Notes: generated from the sequence alone by a model not told the origin. A stretch of 7,239 nucleotides of DNA from CAYLLT01 sp964591605 (GCA_964591605.1 CAZQEN010000376.1:1-7239); one strand, 5' to 3'; positions 1-5,968 are shown, counted from the stretch's first letter. A program made the numbers and translations.

Positions 1-116
1 CCGTTGCGGTCCCGCCGTCGGGCCAGCCACGCCAGCGGGCTTTCGGCGATATTGAGAAGCGGCTTTCCGCCGGGCTGGCACTGCGCCGGGGCGGGGATTA
101 GAATTGCGATATGCAA
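1..116 (-). CDS. Possible N-terminal fragment of a divergent gene, DUF6456-like motif (weak)
   Basis: Read on the minus strand, this stretch is open to the window edge. It encodes a peptide containing NIAESPLAWLARRRDRNG at about 58-5. From memory this resembles the start of the DUF6456 domain, a family of unknown function known mainly from Alphaproteobacteria. No ATG or GTG lies in frame. The only ordinary start is a TTG at 116-114, which would overlap the start codon of the regulator gene and has no ribosome binding site. The plus strand also has an open frame here (third frame, stop at 98-100) with similar third-position GC, so coding on either strand is unproven. The gene continues beyond the window, and the start and even the existence of this gene are uncertain. 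Confidence 0.25.
   Translation of the reverse strand, partial: MHIAILIPAPAQCQPGGKPLLNIAESPLAWLARRRDRN
75..104 (+). promoter_or_regulatory. Predicted sigma-70-type promoter of the efflux operon
   Basis: A TAGAAT hexamer at 99-104 matches TATAAT at five of six positions. It is preceded, after an 18-base spacer, by CTGGCA at 75-80, which matches TTGACA at four of six. Six bases separate the -10 element from the regulator ATG at 111, so transcription should begin at or next to the start codon. This is a pattern prediction. No other good -10 is apparent in the 110 bases upstream. Confidence 0.4.
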
Positions 117-134
117 CAGTTGACGCGTGCAACT
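104..134. promoter_or_regulatory. Candidate MarR operator: cluster of inverted GCAAC/GTTG half-sites
   Basis: Four related half-sites alternate in orientation across the regulator start codon: TTGC at 104-107, GCAAC at 113-117, GTTG at 119-122 and GCAAC at 129-133. They form TTGC-N5-GCAA (104-116), CAAC-A-GTTG (114-122) and AGTTG-N7-CAACT (118-134). MarR dimers usually bind pseudo-palindromes of roughly 15-20 bases that overlap their own promoter. The position just after the -10 element fits autorepression by blocking polymerase. The role is inferred; the repeats themselves are directly visible. Confidence 0.4.
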
Positions 135-635
135 ATTGAACCGGATCTGTGCGAGCGGTGCGCGCGGCAGGCGCTGCTGGCCATCCCGATGGTCATGCGG
201 TTCATGCGCGAGCAGATGCGCAGCCATCGGCACCAGGAACTCACGGTGCCCCAGTTCCGGGCATTGATCTTCGTGCACCACTTTCCCGAGGCGGCGCTGT
301 CGCCGATGGCCGAGCACATCGGACTGTCCTTGCCGGCGGCCTCCCGCATGGTCGAGCTTCTCGTGAAACGCGGGCTGCTCCTGCGGCGCGCGGACCCGCA
401 GGACCGGCGATGCGTCCGGCTTGCCCTGACCGCGCGGGGACAGAGCGTCTACCGGACGGCGCAGCGGGCGACCCAGTCCGCGCTGGCGGAGCGTTTCCGG
501 CCCGCAGGTTCGCGCGACCTGAAGACCATGAGCCGGGCGCTGGAGCTGCTGGCAGATACGTTCGGAGGACAGAACGGCTCGAGGGCGCCCGGCCGCGGGC
601 GCAGGAGCCGTCCGACACCGCGACGATCGGGGTGA
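111..635 (+). CDS. MarR-family transcriptional regulator
   Basis: This 174-residue protein is a winged helix-turn-helix regulator of the MarR family, which bind DNA as dimers and are usually released by small ligands or oxidation. Residues 12-45 form the N-terminal dimerisation helices. The helix-turn-helix spans about 60-87, with its recognition helix around SLPAASRMVELLVKRG. The wing lies at about 89-108 and carries the family's D-x-x-D-R-R pattern (D95, D98, R99, R100). A C-terminal helix at about 113-150 completes the dimer interface. Residues 151-174 are an Arg/Pro/Gly-rich tail that is not part of the fold. C14 and C17 form a CxxC pair near the N-terminus, and C101 sits in the wing. The ATG at 111 has no clear Shine-Dalgarno and lies six bases after a -10-like hexamer. 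The stop is three bases before the adaptor gene, so it heads the efflux operon and probably represses it. The ligand is unknown. Confidence 0.9.
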   Translation: MQQLTRATIEPDLCERCARQALLAIPMVMRFMREQMRSHRHQELTVPQFRALIFVHHFPEAALSPMAEHIGLSLPAASRMVELLVKRGLLLRRADPQDRRCVRLALTARGQSVYRTAQRATQSALAERFRPAGSRDLKTMSRALELLADTFGGQNGSRAPGRGRRSRPTPRRSG

Positions 636-638
636 TTC

Positions 639-2036
639 ATGCGGAAACTGATCCTGATGGTGTTCGTGCTGGCGGCCATGACGGCCGGGGGCGCTCTCTA
701 CTTGAACCGGTCGGCGCCGGCCCAGATCGCGTATCGGACCGCGCCGGTCCAGCGCGGTGACCTGACGGTCACTATCGGAGCGACGGGCACCGTTGAGCCC
801 GAAGAGGTGATCGACGTCGGTGCCCAGGTGCTCGGCAAGATCAAAGCCTTCGGTACCGACGCGAACGGCAAACCCGTCGACTACGGCACGCCGGTCGAGG
901 AAGGCATGGTGCTGGCCCTGATCGACGAATCGCTGTACGCCGCCGACGTGCAGCAGGCGACCGCGCAGGTTGAGATGGCCCGGGCCAACGTGCGTCGCGA
1001 TCAGGCGGACCTCGAACAGATGAAGGCCAAGCTGGTTCAGGCCGAGCGAAACTGGAAGCGGGCCCAGGAGCTTGGCCCGTCGCGGGCGCTCGCCGCGACC
1101 GATTACGACTCCTACCAGGCGCTCTACGAGACGGCCAAGGCGACGCTGGCGGTGGGCGAGGCGGCGGTCGTGCAGTCTCAGAAGGCGGTCGCCCAGACAG
1201 AGGCGGCGCTGCAGCGGGCGACGACCAATCTGGGTTACTGCACGATCCGATCGCCGGTCGATGGGGTGATCATCGACCGCCGGGTGAACATCGGGCAGAC
1301 GGTCGTGGCCAGTCTTAACGCGCCCAGCCTGTTTCTGATCGCCAAGGATCTGCGGAGGATGCAGGTCTGGGTGGCGGTCAACGAGGCGGACATCGGGCAG
1401 ATCCATCCGGGCCAGACGGTGCGGTTCACGGTGGATGCGTTCCCCAGCGAGACGTTCGTCGGGAAGGTGGGGAAGGTGCGGCTCAACGCCAGCATGGTGC
1501 AGAACGTCGTCAACTATACCGTGGAGGTGAATACCGACAACTCGAGCGGGCGGCTGCTGCCGTATCTGACGGCCAACGTCCAGTTCGAGGTGGTGCACCG
1601 GCCCGAGGTGCTGATGGTGCCCAACGCGGCACTGCGATGGAGGCCCTCGTCGGCGGAGCTCGTGGCGCCCGACGACCGCGCGGCGTACCTGGAGCTTTCC
1701 AGCCAGGGTGGATCGCGACCAGGCCGGGAAGGCATGGCCATGCGGAGCGGCAGCCGGCCGTCCCTCCGCTCCGCCGGGACGAAGCCGGACGGCGGCGTGG
1801 CGGCGACGCTGCCCGCCCAGACGGGGGTTGTCTGGGTGCAGCAGGGCCCGTTCGTGCGGCCGATCCGGGTGACGGTCGGGTTGAGCGATACCGGAACCAC
1901 GGAGGTGGAGAGCGACCAGCTTGAGGATGGGATGGAAGTGATCGTTGGCACCATCGAGAAGGGCAACACCGATCGGGCCAGGAACCCGTTCACGCCGCAG
2001 CTCTTCGGCGGACCGCGCCGCGAGGGAGGGGGATGA
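639..2036 (+). CDS. MacA/HlyD-like periplasmic adaptor of a tripartite ABC efflux pump
   Basis: This is the membrane-fusion protein linking the inner-membrane ABC transporter to the outer-membrane channel. It has 465 residues. Residues 4-22 are an N-terminal membrane anchor or uncleaved signal. The lipoyl (biotinyl-like) domain is split into about 53-97 and 200-222, the second half including CTIRSPVDGVIIDRRVNIGQ. An alpha-helical hairpin runs from about 99 to 196, a beta-barrel from about 235 to 320, and a membrane-proximal domain from about 322 to 440. At the hairpin tip, R141, L145 and T154 resemble the R-L-S tip motif by which MacA contacts TolC, but with two extra residues before the hydroxyl residue. 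Residues 333-396 contain a long, low-complexity Ser/Arg/Gly/Pro stretch inside the membrane-proximal region. The start is three bases after the regulator stop, behind a GGGGTGA sequence, suggesting translational coupling. MacA-like is a family assignment; orthology with E. coli MacA is not shown. Confidence 0.93.
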   Translation: MRKLILMVFVLAAMTAGGALYLNRSAPAQIAYRTAPVQRGDLTVTIGATGTVEPEEVIDVGAQVLGKIKAFGTDANGKPVDYGTPVEEGMVLALIDESLYAADVQQATAQVEMARANVRRDQADLEQMKAKLVQAERNWKRAQELGPSRALAATDYDSYQALYETAKATLAVGEAAVVQSQKAVAQTEAALQRATTNLGYCTIRSPVDGVIIDRRVNIGQTVVASLNAPSLFLIAKDLRRMQVWVAVNEADIGQIHPGQTVRFTVDAFPSETFVGKVGKVRLNASMVQNVVNYTVEVNTDNSSGRLLPYLTANVQFEVVHRPEVLMVPNAALRWRPSSAELVAPDDRAAYLELSSQGGSRPGREGMAMRSGSRPSLRSAGTKPDGGVAATLPAQTGVVWVQQGPFVRPIRVTVGLSDTGTTEVESDQLEDGMEVIVGTIEKGNTDRARNPFTPQLFGGPRREGGG

Positions 2037-2099
2037 CGTGGAGGACGGCCCGCGGGGGGTGGCGAGGTGCGGGTTGAAGGCAGGAGAGCGGCCGCCCGC

Positions 2100-2130
2100 C
2101 GGCCGGGATCCGCGATGAGCGGACCGGCCG
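2100..2130 (+). other. Strong RNA hairpin between adaptor and ATPase genes
   Basis: CGGCCGG at 2100-2106 pairs with CCGGCCG at 2124-2130, and TCCGC at 2109-2113 pairs with GCGGA at 2119-2123. This gives 12 base pairs with a two-base bulge (GA, 2107-2108) and a five-base loop (GATGA). It lies in the only sizeable internal gap of the transporter genes and ends 19 bases before the ATPase ATG. No T-run follows, so it is not a normal intrinsic terminator. An mRNA-stability, processing or translation-tuning role is possible. Confidence 0.5.
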
Positions 2131-2149
2131 CCGGGAATCGAGATCCAGC

Positions 2150-2839
2150 ATGACGGAGCTGATTCGCCTCGAAGACGTGCACAAGACCTACCACCTCGGT
2201 GAGGTGGACGTGCCGGTGCTGCGCGGCGTGTCGCTGTCGATCGAGCGGGGTGAGCTGGTCGCCCTGATGGGGGCGTCCGGTTCGGGCAAGACCACGCTGA
2301 TGAACATCCTGGGCTGCCTGGACCGGCCGAGCGCGGGCCGATACCTGCTGGACGGGGAGGAGATCTCGGGCCTGTCGTCCGACGAGCGGGCGCTGATCCG
2401 CAACCGCAAGATCGGCTTTGTCTTCCAGAGCTTCAACCTGCTGGCCCGCACCACCGCTCTCGACAACGTGCTGATGCCGCTGACGTATTCCATGGAGAAC
2501 CTGTCGGAGAAGCAGGCGCTGGAGCGGGCGCGGCAACTCCTGGACCGCGTCGGGCTGGGCCATCGGCTGGATCACGAGCCGTCGCAGCTCTCGGGCGGTC
2601 AACAGCAGCGGGTGGCGATCGCCCGGGCCCTGATCAACCGGCCGCCCGTGCTCTTCGCCGATGAGCCGACCGGCAATCTCGATTCGCGGACCAGCGAGGA
2701 GATCCTGGCCATGTTCCAGGAGCTCAACCGCCAGGAGGGGATCACGATCGTCCTCGTCACGCACGAGAGCCAGGTGGCTTCGCACGCCACGCGTTCGATC
2801 CGCATCAGGGACGGCCTGATCGAGAACGGAGACCAATAG
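2150..2839 (+). CDS. MacB-type ABC transporter ATP-binding protein
   Basis: This 229-residue protein is the cytoplasmic ATPase subunit that powers the efflux permease. All nucleotide-binding motifs are present and intact: Walker A GASGSGKT at 41-48, Q-loop Q93, signature LSGGQQQRV at 147-155, Walker B VLFADEP at 167-173 with catalytic E172, D-loop NLDS at 176-179, and switch H205. The opening (LIRLEDVHKTYHLGEVDVPV) is typical of the MacB/LolD/FtsE branch, whose ATPases act with four-helix permeases. E. coli MacB is a single fusion protein; here this domain is a separate gene whose stop lies one base before the permease ATG, so the two are certainly co-translated. No strong Shine-Dalgarno precedes the ATG at 2150 (only GAGA at 2140-2143). 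A LolD-like role is less likely because the neighbours are an adaptor and an outer-membrane factor. Confidence 0.95.
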   Translation: MTELIRLEDVHKTYHLGEVDVPVLRGVSLSIERGELVALMGASGSGKTTLMNILGCLDRPSAGRYLLDGEEISGLSSDERALIRNRKIGFVFQSFNLLARTTALDNVLMPLTYSMENLSEKQALERARQLLDRVGLGHRLDHEPSQLSGGQQQRVAIARALINRPPVLFADEPTGNLDSRTSEEILAMFQELNRQEGITIVLVTHESQVASHATRSIRIRDGLIENGDQ

Positions 2840-2840
2840 C

Positions 2841-4226
2841 ATGGCACTGCACACGACCCGGATGATCAAGCGGACGCTGCGGACGGCGGTGATCGCGCTG
2901 CGGCGGAACGTGATGCGGTCCACGCTGACCACGCTGGGCATCATCATCGGCGTGGCGGCCGTGATCACCATGATGGAGATCGGCGGGGGCTCGCGGCGGG
3001 CGATCGAGCAGTCGATCGCCAGCATGGGGGCCGACAACCTGATGGTCCAGCCGGGGACGGCGGCGAGCGGCGGGGTGTCCTTCGGCGGCGGCAGTGCGAT
3101 GACCCTCACCCCCGAGGACGGCGAGGCGATCGAGCGCGAGTGCCCGGCCGTGCGGCGCACCGCGCCGCTGATCCGCGTGCGGATGCAGGTCGTCTATCAG
3201 AACCGCAACTGGGTGCCCATGTTCATCTACGGGTCGACGCCGGCGTACCTGGACGTGCGGAACTGGGACGTCGTCGAGGGCGAGCCGTTCACCGATCAGG
3301 ACGTGCGCAGCGCGAGCAAGGTGTGCCTGCTGGGCCAGACGCTGGTGCGCGAGCTGTTCGACGGGCTCTCGCCGGTCGGGCAGGAGGTGCGGGTCCAGAA
3401 CGTCGCGTTCAGGGTGGTCGGCGTCCTGGAGACCAAGGGCGCGAACATGATGGGCATGGACGAGGACGACATCCTGCTGGCGCCGTGGAGCACGATCAAG
3501 CGGCGGGTCTCGAGTTCGTCGGCCAGCACGCAGAACCAGAGCGCGGCCAGCGGGCTGACCGAGCAGCAGGTCAATACGCTCAGCAAGGTGTATCCGGGCG
3601 AGCCGAGCCTCTACCCGGTTCCGTCGCTGACTCAGCAGGCGAACACGCCGCTGCTGGTGCGGTTCACGAACGTCGACCGGATCATGGTGGCGGCCCGGTC
3701 GCCCGCGGAGGTGCCCGAGGCCATCCGGCAGATCACCGAGCTGCTGCACGACCGGCACCGGATCAAGCCGGGCGAACCGGACGACTTCAACGTGCGCGAC
3801 ATGACCTCGATGGTGAAGGCGATGAGCTCGACCACCGACCTGATGACCAAGCTGCTGCTGGCGGTGGCGCTGATCTCGCTGGTGGTGGGCGGCGTGGGGA
3901 TCATGAACATCATGCTGGTGTCGGTGACCGAGCGGACGCGCGAGATCGGGCTGCGGATGGCGGTGGGAGCACGGGGCCGCGACATTCTCCGGCAGTTCCT
4001 GGTGGAGTCGATCCTGCTCTGCGTGATGGGGGGCGCGCTGGGGATTCTCATCGGGCGCGGCGGATCGTGGGTGGTGCGGACGGTGCTGAACTGGCCGACC
4101 GAGCTGTCGGTGGGGGCGATCGTGGCATCGATTGCGGTGTCGGTGTCGGTGGGCGTGATCTTCGGGTACTACCCGGCCTGGAAGGCTTCGCGGCTGGATC
4201 CGATCGAGGCGCTGCGCTACGAATGA
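2841..4226 (+). CDS. MacB-type ABC transporter permease
   Basis: This is the inner-membrane permease of the pump, with 461 residues. A cytoplasmic amphipathic N-terminus (about 8-26) leads into TM1 at about 27-47 with the family pattern RSTLTTLGIIIGVAAVI. A large periplasmic domain covers about 48-333, followed by TM2 at about 335-360, TM3 at about 385-405 and TM4 at about 424-446. The cytoplasmic loop SVTERTREIGLRMAVGARGR (361-380) contacts the ATPase, and the C-terminal YYPAWKASRLDPIEALRYE is diagnostic of MacB/FtsX permeases. These proteins act by mechanotransmission, driving periplasmic substrates into the adaptor-channel duct. Residues about 222-278 (SSSASTQNQSAASG and onward) are additional to the usual periplasmic domain and make it roughly 55 residues longer than typical split MacB permeases. 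GGAG at 2828-2831 gives a good ribosome binding site inside the end of the ATPase gene. Confidence 0.95.
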   Translation: MALHTTRMIKRTLRTAVIALRRNVMRSTLTTLGIIIGVAAVITMMEIGGGSRRAIEQSIASMGADNLMVQPGTAASGGVSFGGGSAMTLTPEDGEAIERECPAVRRTAPLIRVRMQVVYQNRNWVPMFIYGSTPAYLDVRNWDVVEGEPFTDQDVRSASKVCLLGQTLVRELFDGLSPVGQEVRVQNVAFRVVGVLETKGANMMGMDEDDILLAPWSTIKRRVSSSSASTQNQSAASGLTEQQVNTLSKVYPGEPSLYPVPSLTQQANTPLLVRFTNVDRIMVAARSPAEVPEAIRQITELLHDRHRIKPGEPDDFNVRDMTSMVKAMSSTTDLMTKLLLAVALISLVVGGVGIMNIMLVSVTERTREIGLRMAVGARGRDILRQFLVESILLCVMGGALGILIGRGGSWVVRTVLNWPTELSVGAIVASIAVSVSVGVIFGYYPAWKASRLDPIEALRYE

Positions 4227-4248
4227 GCGGGGCCTCTGACCGGACGCC

Positions 4249-4269
4249 CGGCGGAGCGCCGAGCGGCGC
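4249..4269 (+). other. Two mutually exclusive hairpins before the outer-membrane factor gene
   Basis: CGGCG-GAG-CGCCG at 4249-4261 is a five-pair stem with a three-base loop. GCGCCG-AG-CGGCGC at 4256-4269 is an overlapping perfect inverted repeat that uses the same central arm. Only one can form at a time. They end three bases before the ATG at 4273 but leave the downstream GGAGG (4289-4293) free, which agrees with translation starting at the later GTG. There is no T-run, so this is not a terminator. Confidence 0.35.
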
Positions 4270-4288
4270 GGCATGAGCCCAGGCGAGT

Positions 4289-4293
4289 GGAGG
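4289..4293 (+). promoter_or_regulatory. Shine-Dalgarno that places the outer-membrane factor start at a GTG
   Basis: GGAGG is a full core Shine-Dalgarno, with GTG codons six bases downstream (4300) and nine bases downstream (4303). The upstream ATG at 4273 has no such site at a useful distance. Starting at either GTG also removes nine or ten charged or polar residues and leaves a conventional short lipoprotein signal peptide. Confidence 0.65.
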
Positions 4294-4299
4294 TGCGAC

Positions 4300-5934
4300 G
4301 TGGTGACACGTTGGTGGTGTGCGCTGGTATGCGCGCTGTCGATGGCCTCTGGGTGCCTGGTGGGGCCGGACTATCGTCCCCCCGAGACGCAGGTGCCCTC
4401 GGAATGGAGCGGGGGCGCGGTGGCCTCCACGCAGCCGGCGGGCCCGGCCACGCAGCCGGTGGACCTGGCCGTCTGGTGGCAATCGCTGGGTGACGAGCAA
4501 CTCAACTCGCTGATCGAGCGTTCCGCACAGAGCAACCTGGATCTCCAACAGGCGGCGGCCCGCGTGCTCGAGGCGCGGGCGTCGCGGGACATCGCCAGGG
4601 CGGACTTCTGGCCGCAGCTCAACCTCGGCGGCTCGTACAGCTACCAGAGACGGAGCCAGAACAGCCTGCCCTCGTCGGGGGGAGACGGCGGCGTGGGGCG
4701 ATCGGTCCTCGACGGGCTGCTGGGCCGCACGACCGTGCTGCCGCCGGGCATCGACCCGGCGACGGGGGCCGTGGTGCCGCCGGAGGTGGCCGTGAACGCC
4801 GACCGGTCGGCCGTTCCGCTCAGCACGCTGCTGCCGGAGCCCGGCTCGGGCATCCGGCGGGATCAGAACCTCTTTCAACTGGGATTCGACGCCTCGTGGG
4901 AGATCGACCTGTGGGGACGCATCCGTCGGCAGGTGGAGGCGGCCGGGGCGGACCAGGCGTCCTTCGAGGAGTCCGCCCGCGACGTCATGGTGATCCTCTT
5001 TGCGGAGGTGGCGCGCAACTACATCGAGCTCCGCGGCGCGCAGCGGCGTCTGCAGATCGCCCGCGAGAACATCGCGACTCAGCAGGACACGCTGGAGATC
5101 ACGCGGGACCGCCTGCGGGCGGGCTTCACCACGGAGCTGGACGAAGCGCAGGCCCGCACGCAGCTCGAGAGCACGCAGTCGCAGGTGCCGGTGTTCGAGA
5201 CGACGATCCGGCAGTCGATCTACGCCCTGAGCGTGCTGCTGGGGCAGCCGCCCGGCGCGCTGGTCGGGGAGCTGGGCCCGCCGGGCCCGCTGCCGCGGCG
5301 TGCCCCGGAGGTGCCGATCGGCCTGCCGGCGGACCTGCTGCGGCGGCGGCCGGACATCCGGTCGGCGGAGCGGGCTCTGGCTGCCTCTACGGCCCGGATC
5401 GGGGTGGCGACGGCGGAGCTGTTCCCGCAGTTGTCGCTGACGGGCTCGTTCGGGACGCAGAGCGCGGAGATGAAGCACTTCCTGGACCAGCGCAGCCTGT
5501 TCTGGTCGGTGGGGCCGAGCGTTCAGTGGCCGATCTTTACGGCCGGCCGCATCCAGGCCAACATCCGGGCCGAGGAGGCGCGGCAGGCCCAGGCGCTGGC
5601 CGGCTACGGGTCCACCGTGCTCGCGGCCTTCCGGGACGTGGAGAACGCCCTGGTGGCCTACAACCAGGAGCTGACGCGGCGGGAGACATTGGTGCGGGCG
5701 GTCGAGGCGAGCCGGCTGGCGGCCAGGCTGAGCAACGAGCTCTATACGCGGGGCCTGGGGCCGTTCCTCAACGTGCTCGAAGCGCAGCGGTCGCTGTATC
5801 TGACGCAGGACGAGCTCGTGCTGAGCGAGACCGCGCTGATGACGAACCTGGTGTCGCTCTATAAAGCACTTGGCGGAGGCTGGGAGGGCCGGCCGGTCGT
5901 CCCGCCGGCTCAGGCGGTGGCCCTTGAGAAGTAA
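4300..5934 (+). CDS. Outer-membrane factor (TolC/NodT type), probable lipoprotein
   Basis: This protein forms the trimeric channel through which the pump expels its substrate. From the preferred GTG at 4300 it has 544 residues (GTG 4303 is nearly as good; ATG 4273 would give 553). Numbered from that ATG, a signal peptide at 11-27 ends in SMASGC with acylatable C28, followed by the NodT-type opening GCLVGPDYRPP. Ala rather than Leu at the -3 position is an imperfect lipobox. Two outer-membrane-efflux repeats follow, about 72-325 and 345-535. Landmarks are FWPQLNLGGSYSY (112-124), FDASWEIDLWGRIRRQVEAA (205-224), LPADLLRRRPDIRSAERALA (351-370) and WPIFTAGRIQANI (419-431). Residues about 127-198, between the two strands of the first repeat, form an expanded Gly/Pro-rich segment that lengthens the protein over the usual roughly 470 residues. 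It is the last gene of the operon and needs the adaptor for docking. Confidence 0.93.
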   Translation: MVTRWWCALVCALSMASGCLVGPDYRPPETQVPSEWSGGAVASTQPAGPATQPVDLAVWWQSLGDEQLNSLIERSAQSNLDLQQAAARVLEARASRDIARADFWPQLNLGGSYSYQRRSQNSLPSSGGDGGVGRSVLDGLLGRTTVLPPGIDPATGAVVPPEVAVNADRSAVPLSTLLPEPGSGIRRDQNLFQLGFDASWEIDLWGRIRRQVEAAGADQASFEESARDVMVILFAEVARNYIELRGAQRRLQIARENIATQQDTLEITRDRLRAGFTTELDEAQARTQLESTQSQVPVFETTIRQSIYALSVLLGQPPGALVGELGPPGPLPRRAPEVPIGLPADLLRRRPDIRSAERALAASTARIGVATAELFPQLSLTGSFGTQSAEMKHFLDQRSLFWSVGPSVQWPIFTAGRIQANIRAEEARQAQALAGYGSTVLAAFRDVENALVAYNQELTRRETLVRAVEASRLAARLSNELYTRGLGPFLNVLEAQRSLYLTQDELVLSETALMTNLVSLYKALGGGWEGRPVVPPAQAVALEK

Positions 5935-5960
5935 GGCCGACAGTACTTCGGAGTGTATAG

Positions 5961-5968
5961 CCTCCTTT
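5961..5968 (+). other. CCTCCTTT in the convergent spacer, matching the 16S rRNA 3' end
   Basis: The 85-base spacer between the outer-membrane factor and pyrB is visibly less GC-rich than the genes. It contains CCTCCTTT on the plus strand, identical to the anti-Shine-Dalgarno tail of 16S rRNA. On the minus strand this reads AAAGGAGG, but no start codon follows at a usable distance, so it is not a ribosome binding site there. It may be chance. If transcribed in the efflux mRNA it could pair with a ribosome binding site. Confidence 0.2.

Noticed and set aside
76..95. TGGCAC as half of a sigma-54 promoter
   Set aside because: The required TTGC-type -12 element is absent at the correct spacing.
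1514..3160. Long minus-strand open frame of 548 codons opposite the adaptor, ATPase and permease genes
   Set aside because: It is antisense to three genes with clear family motifs and crosses their boundaries. Its translation is Arg/Pro-rich low complexity with no recognisable domain, as expected of GC-rich shadow frames.
2805..4274. Minus-strand open frame of 489 codons opposite the permease
   Set aside because: The translation is dominated by His, Arg, Pro and Asp from reading GC-rich codons backwards; it has no domain, and the plus strand is a certain MacB permease.
3140..4276. Second plus-strand frame of 378 codons inside the permease gene
   Set aside because: Gly/Ala/Arg/Asp-rich frame-shifted reading of the permease; no motifs and no own ribosome site.
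5272..5289. GGGCCC repeats (GGGCCCGCCGGGCCC) as a regulatory palindrome
   Set aside because: They lie within the outer-membrane factor coding sequence and are explained by a Gly-Pro-Pro-Gly-Pro stretch in GC-rich codons.
4048..5478. Minus-strand open frame of 476 codons opposite the outer-membrane factor
   Set aside because: Same reason: an Arg/Pro/His-rich shadow with no motif, opposite a well-supported gene.
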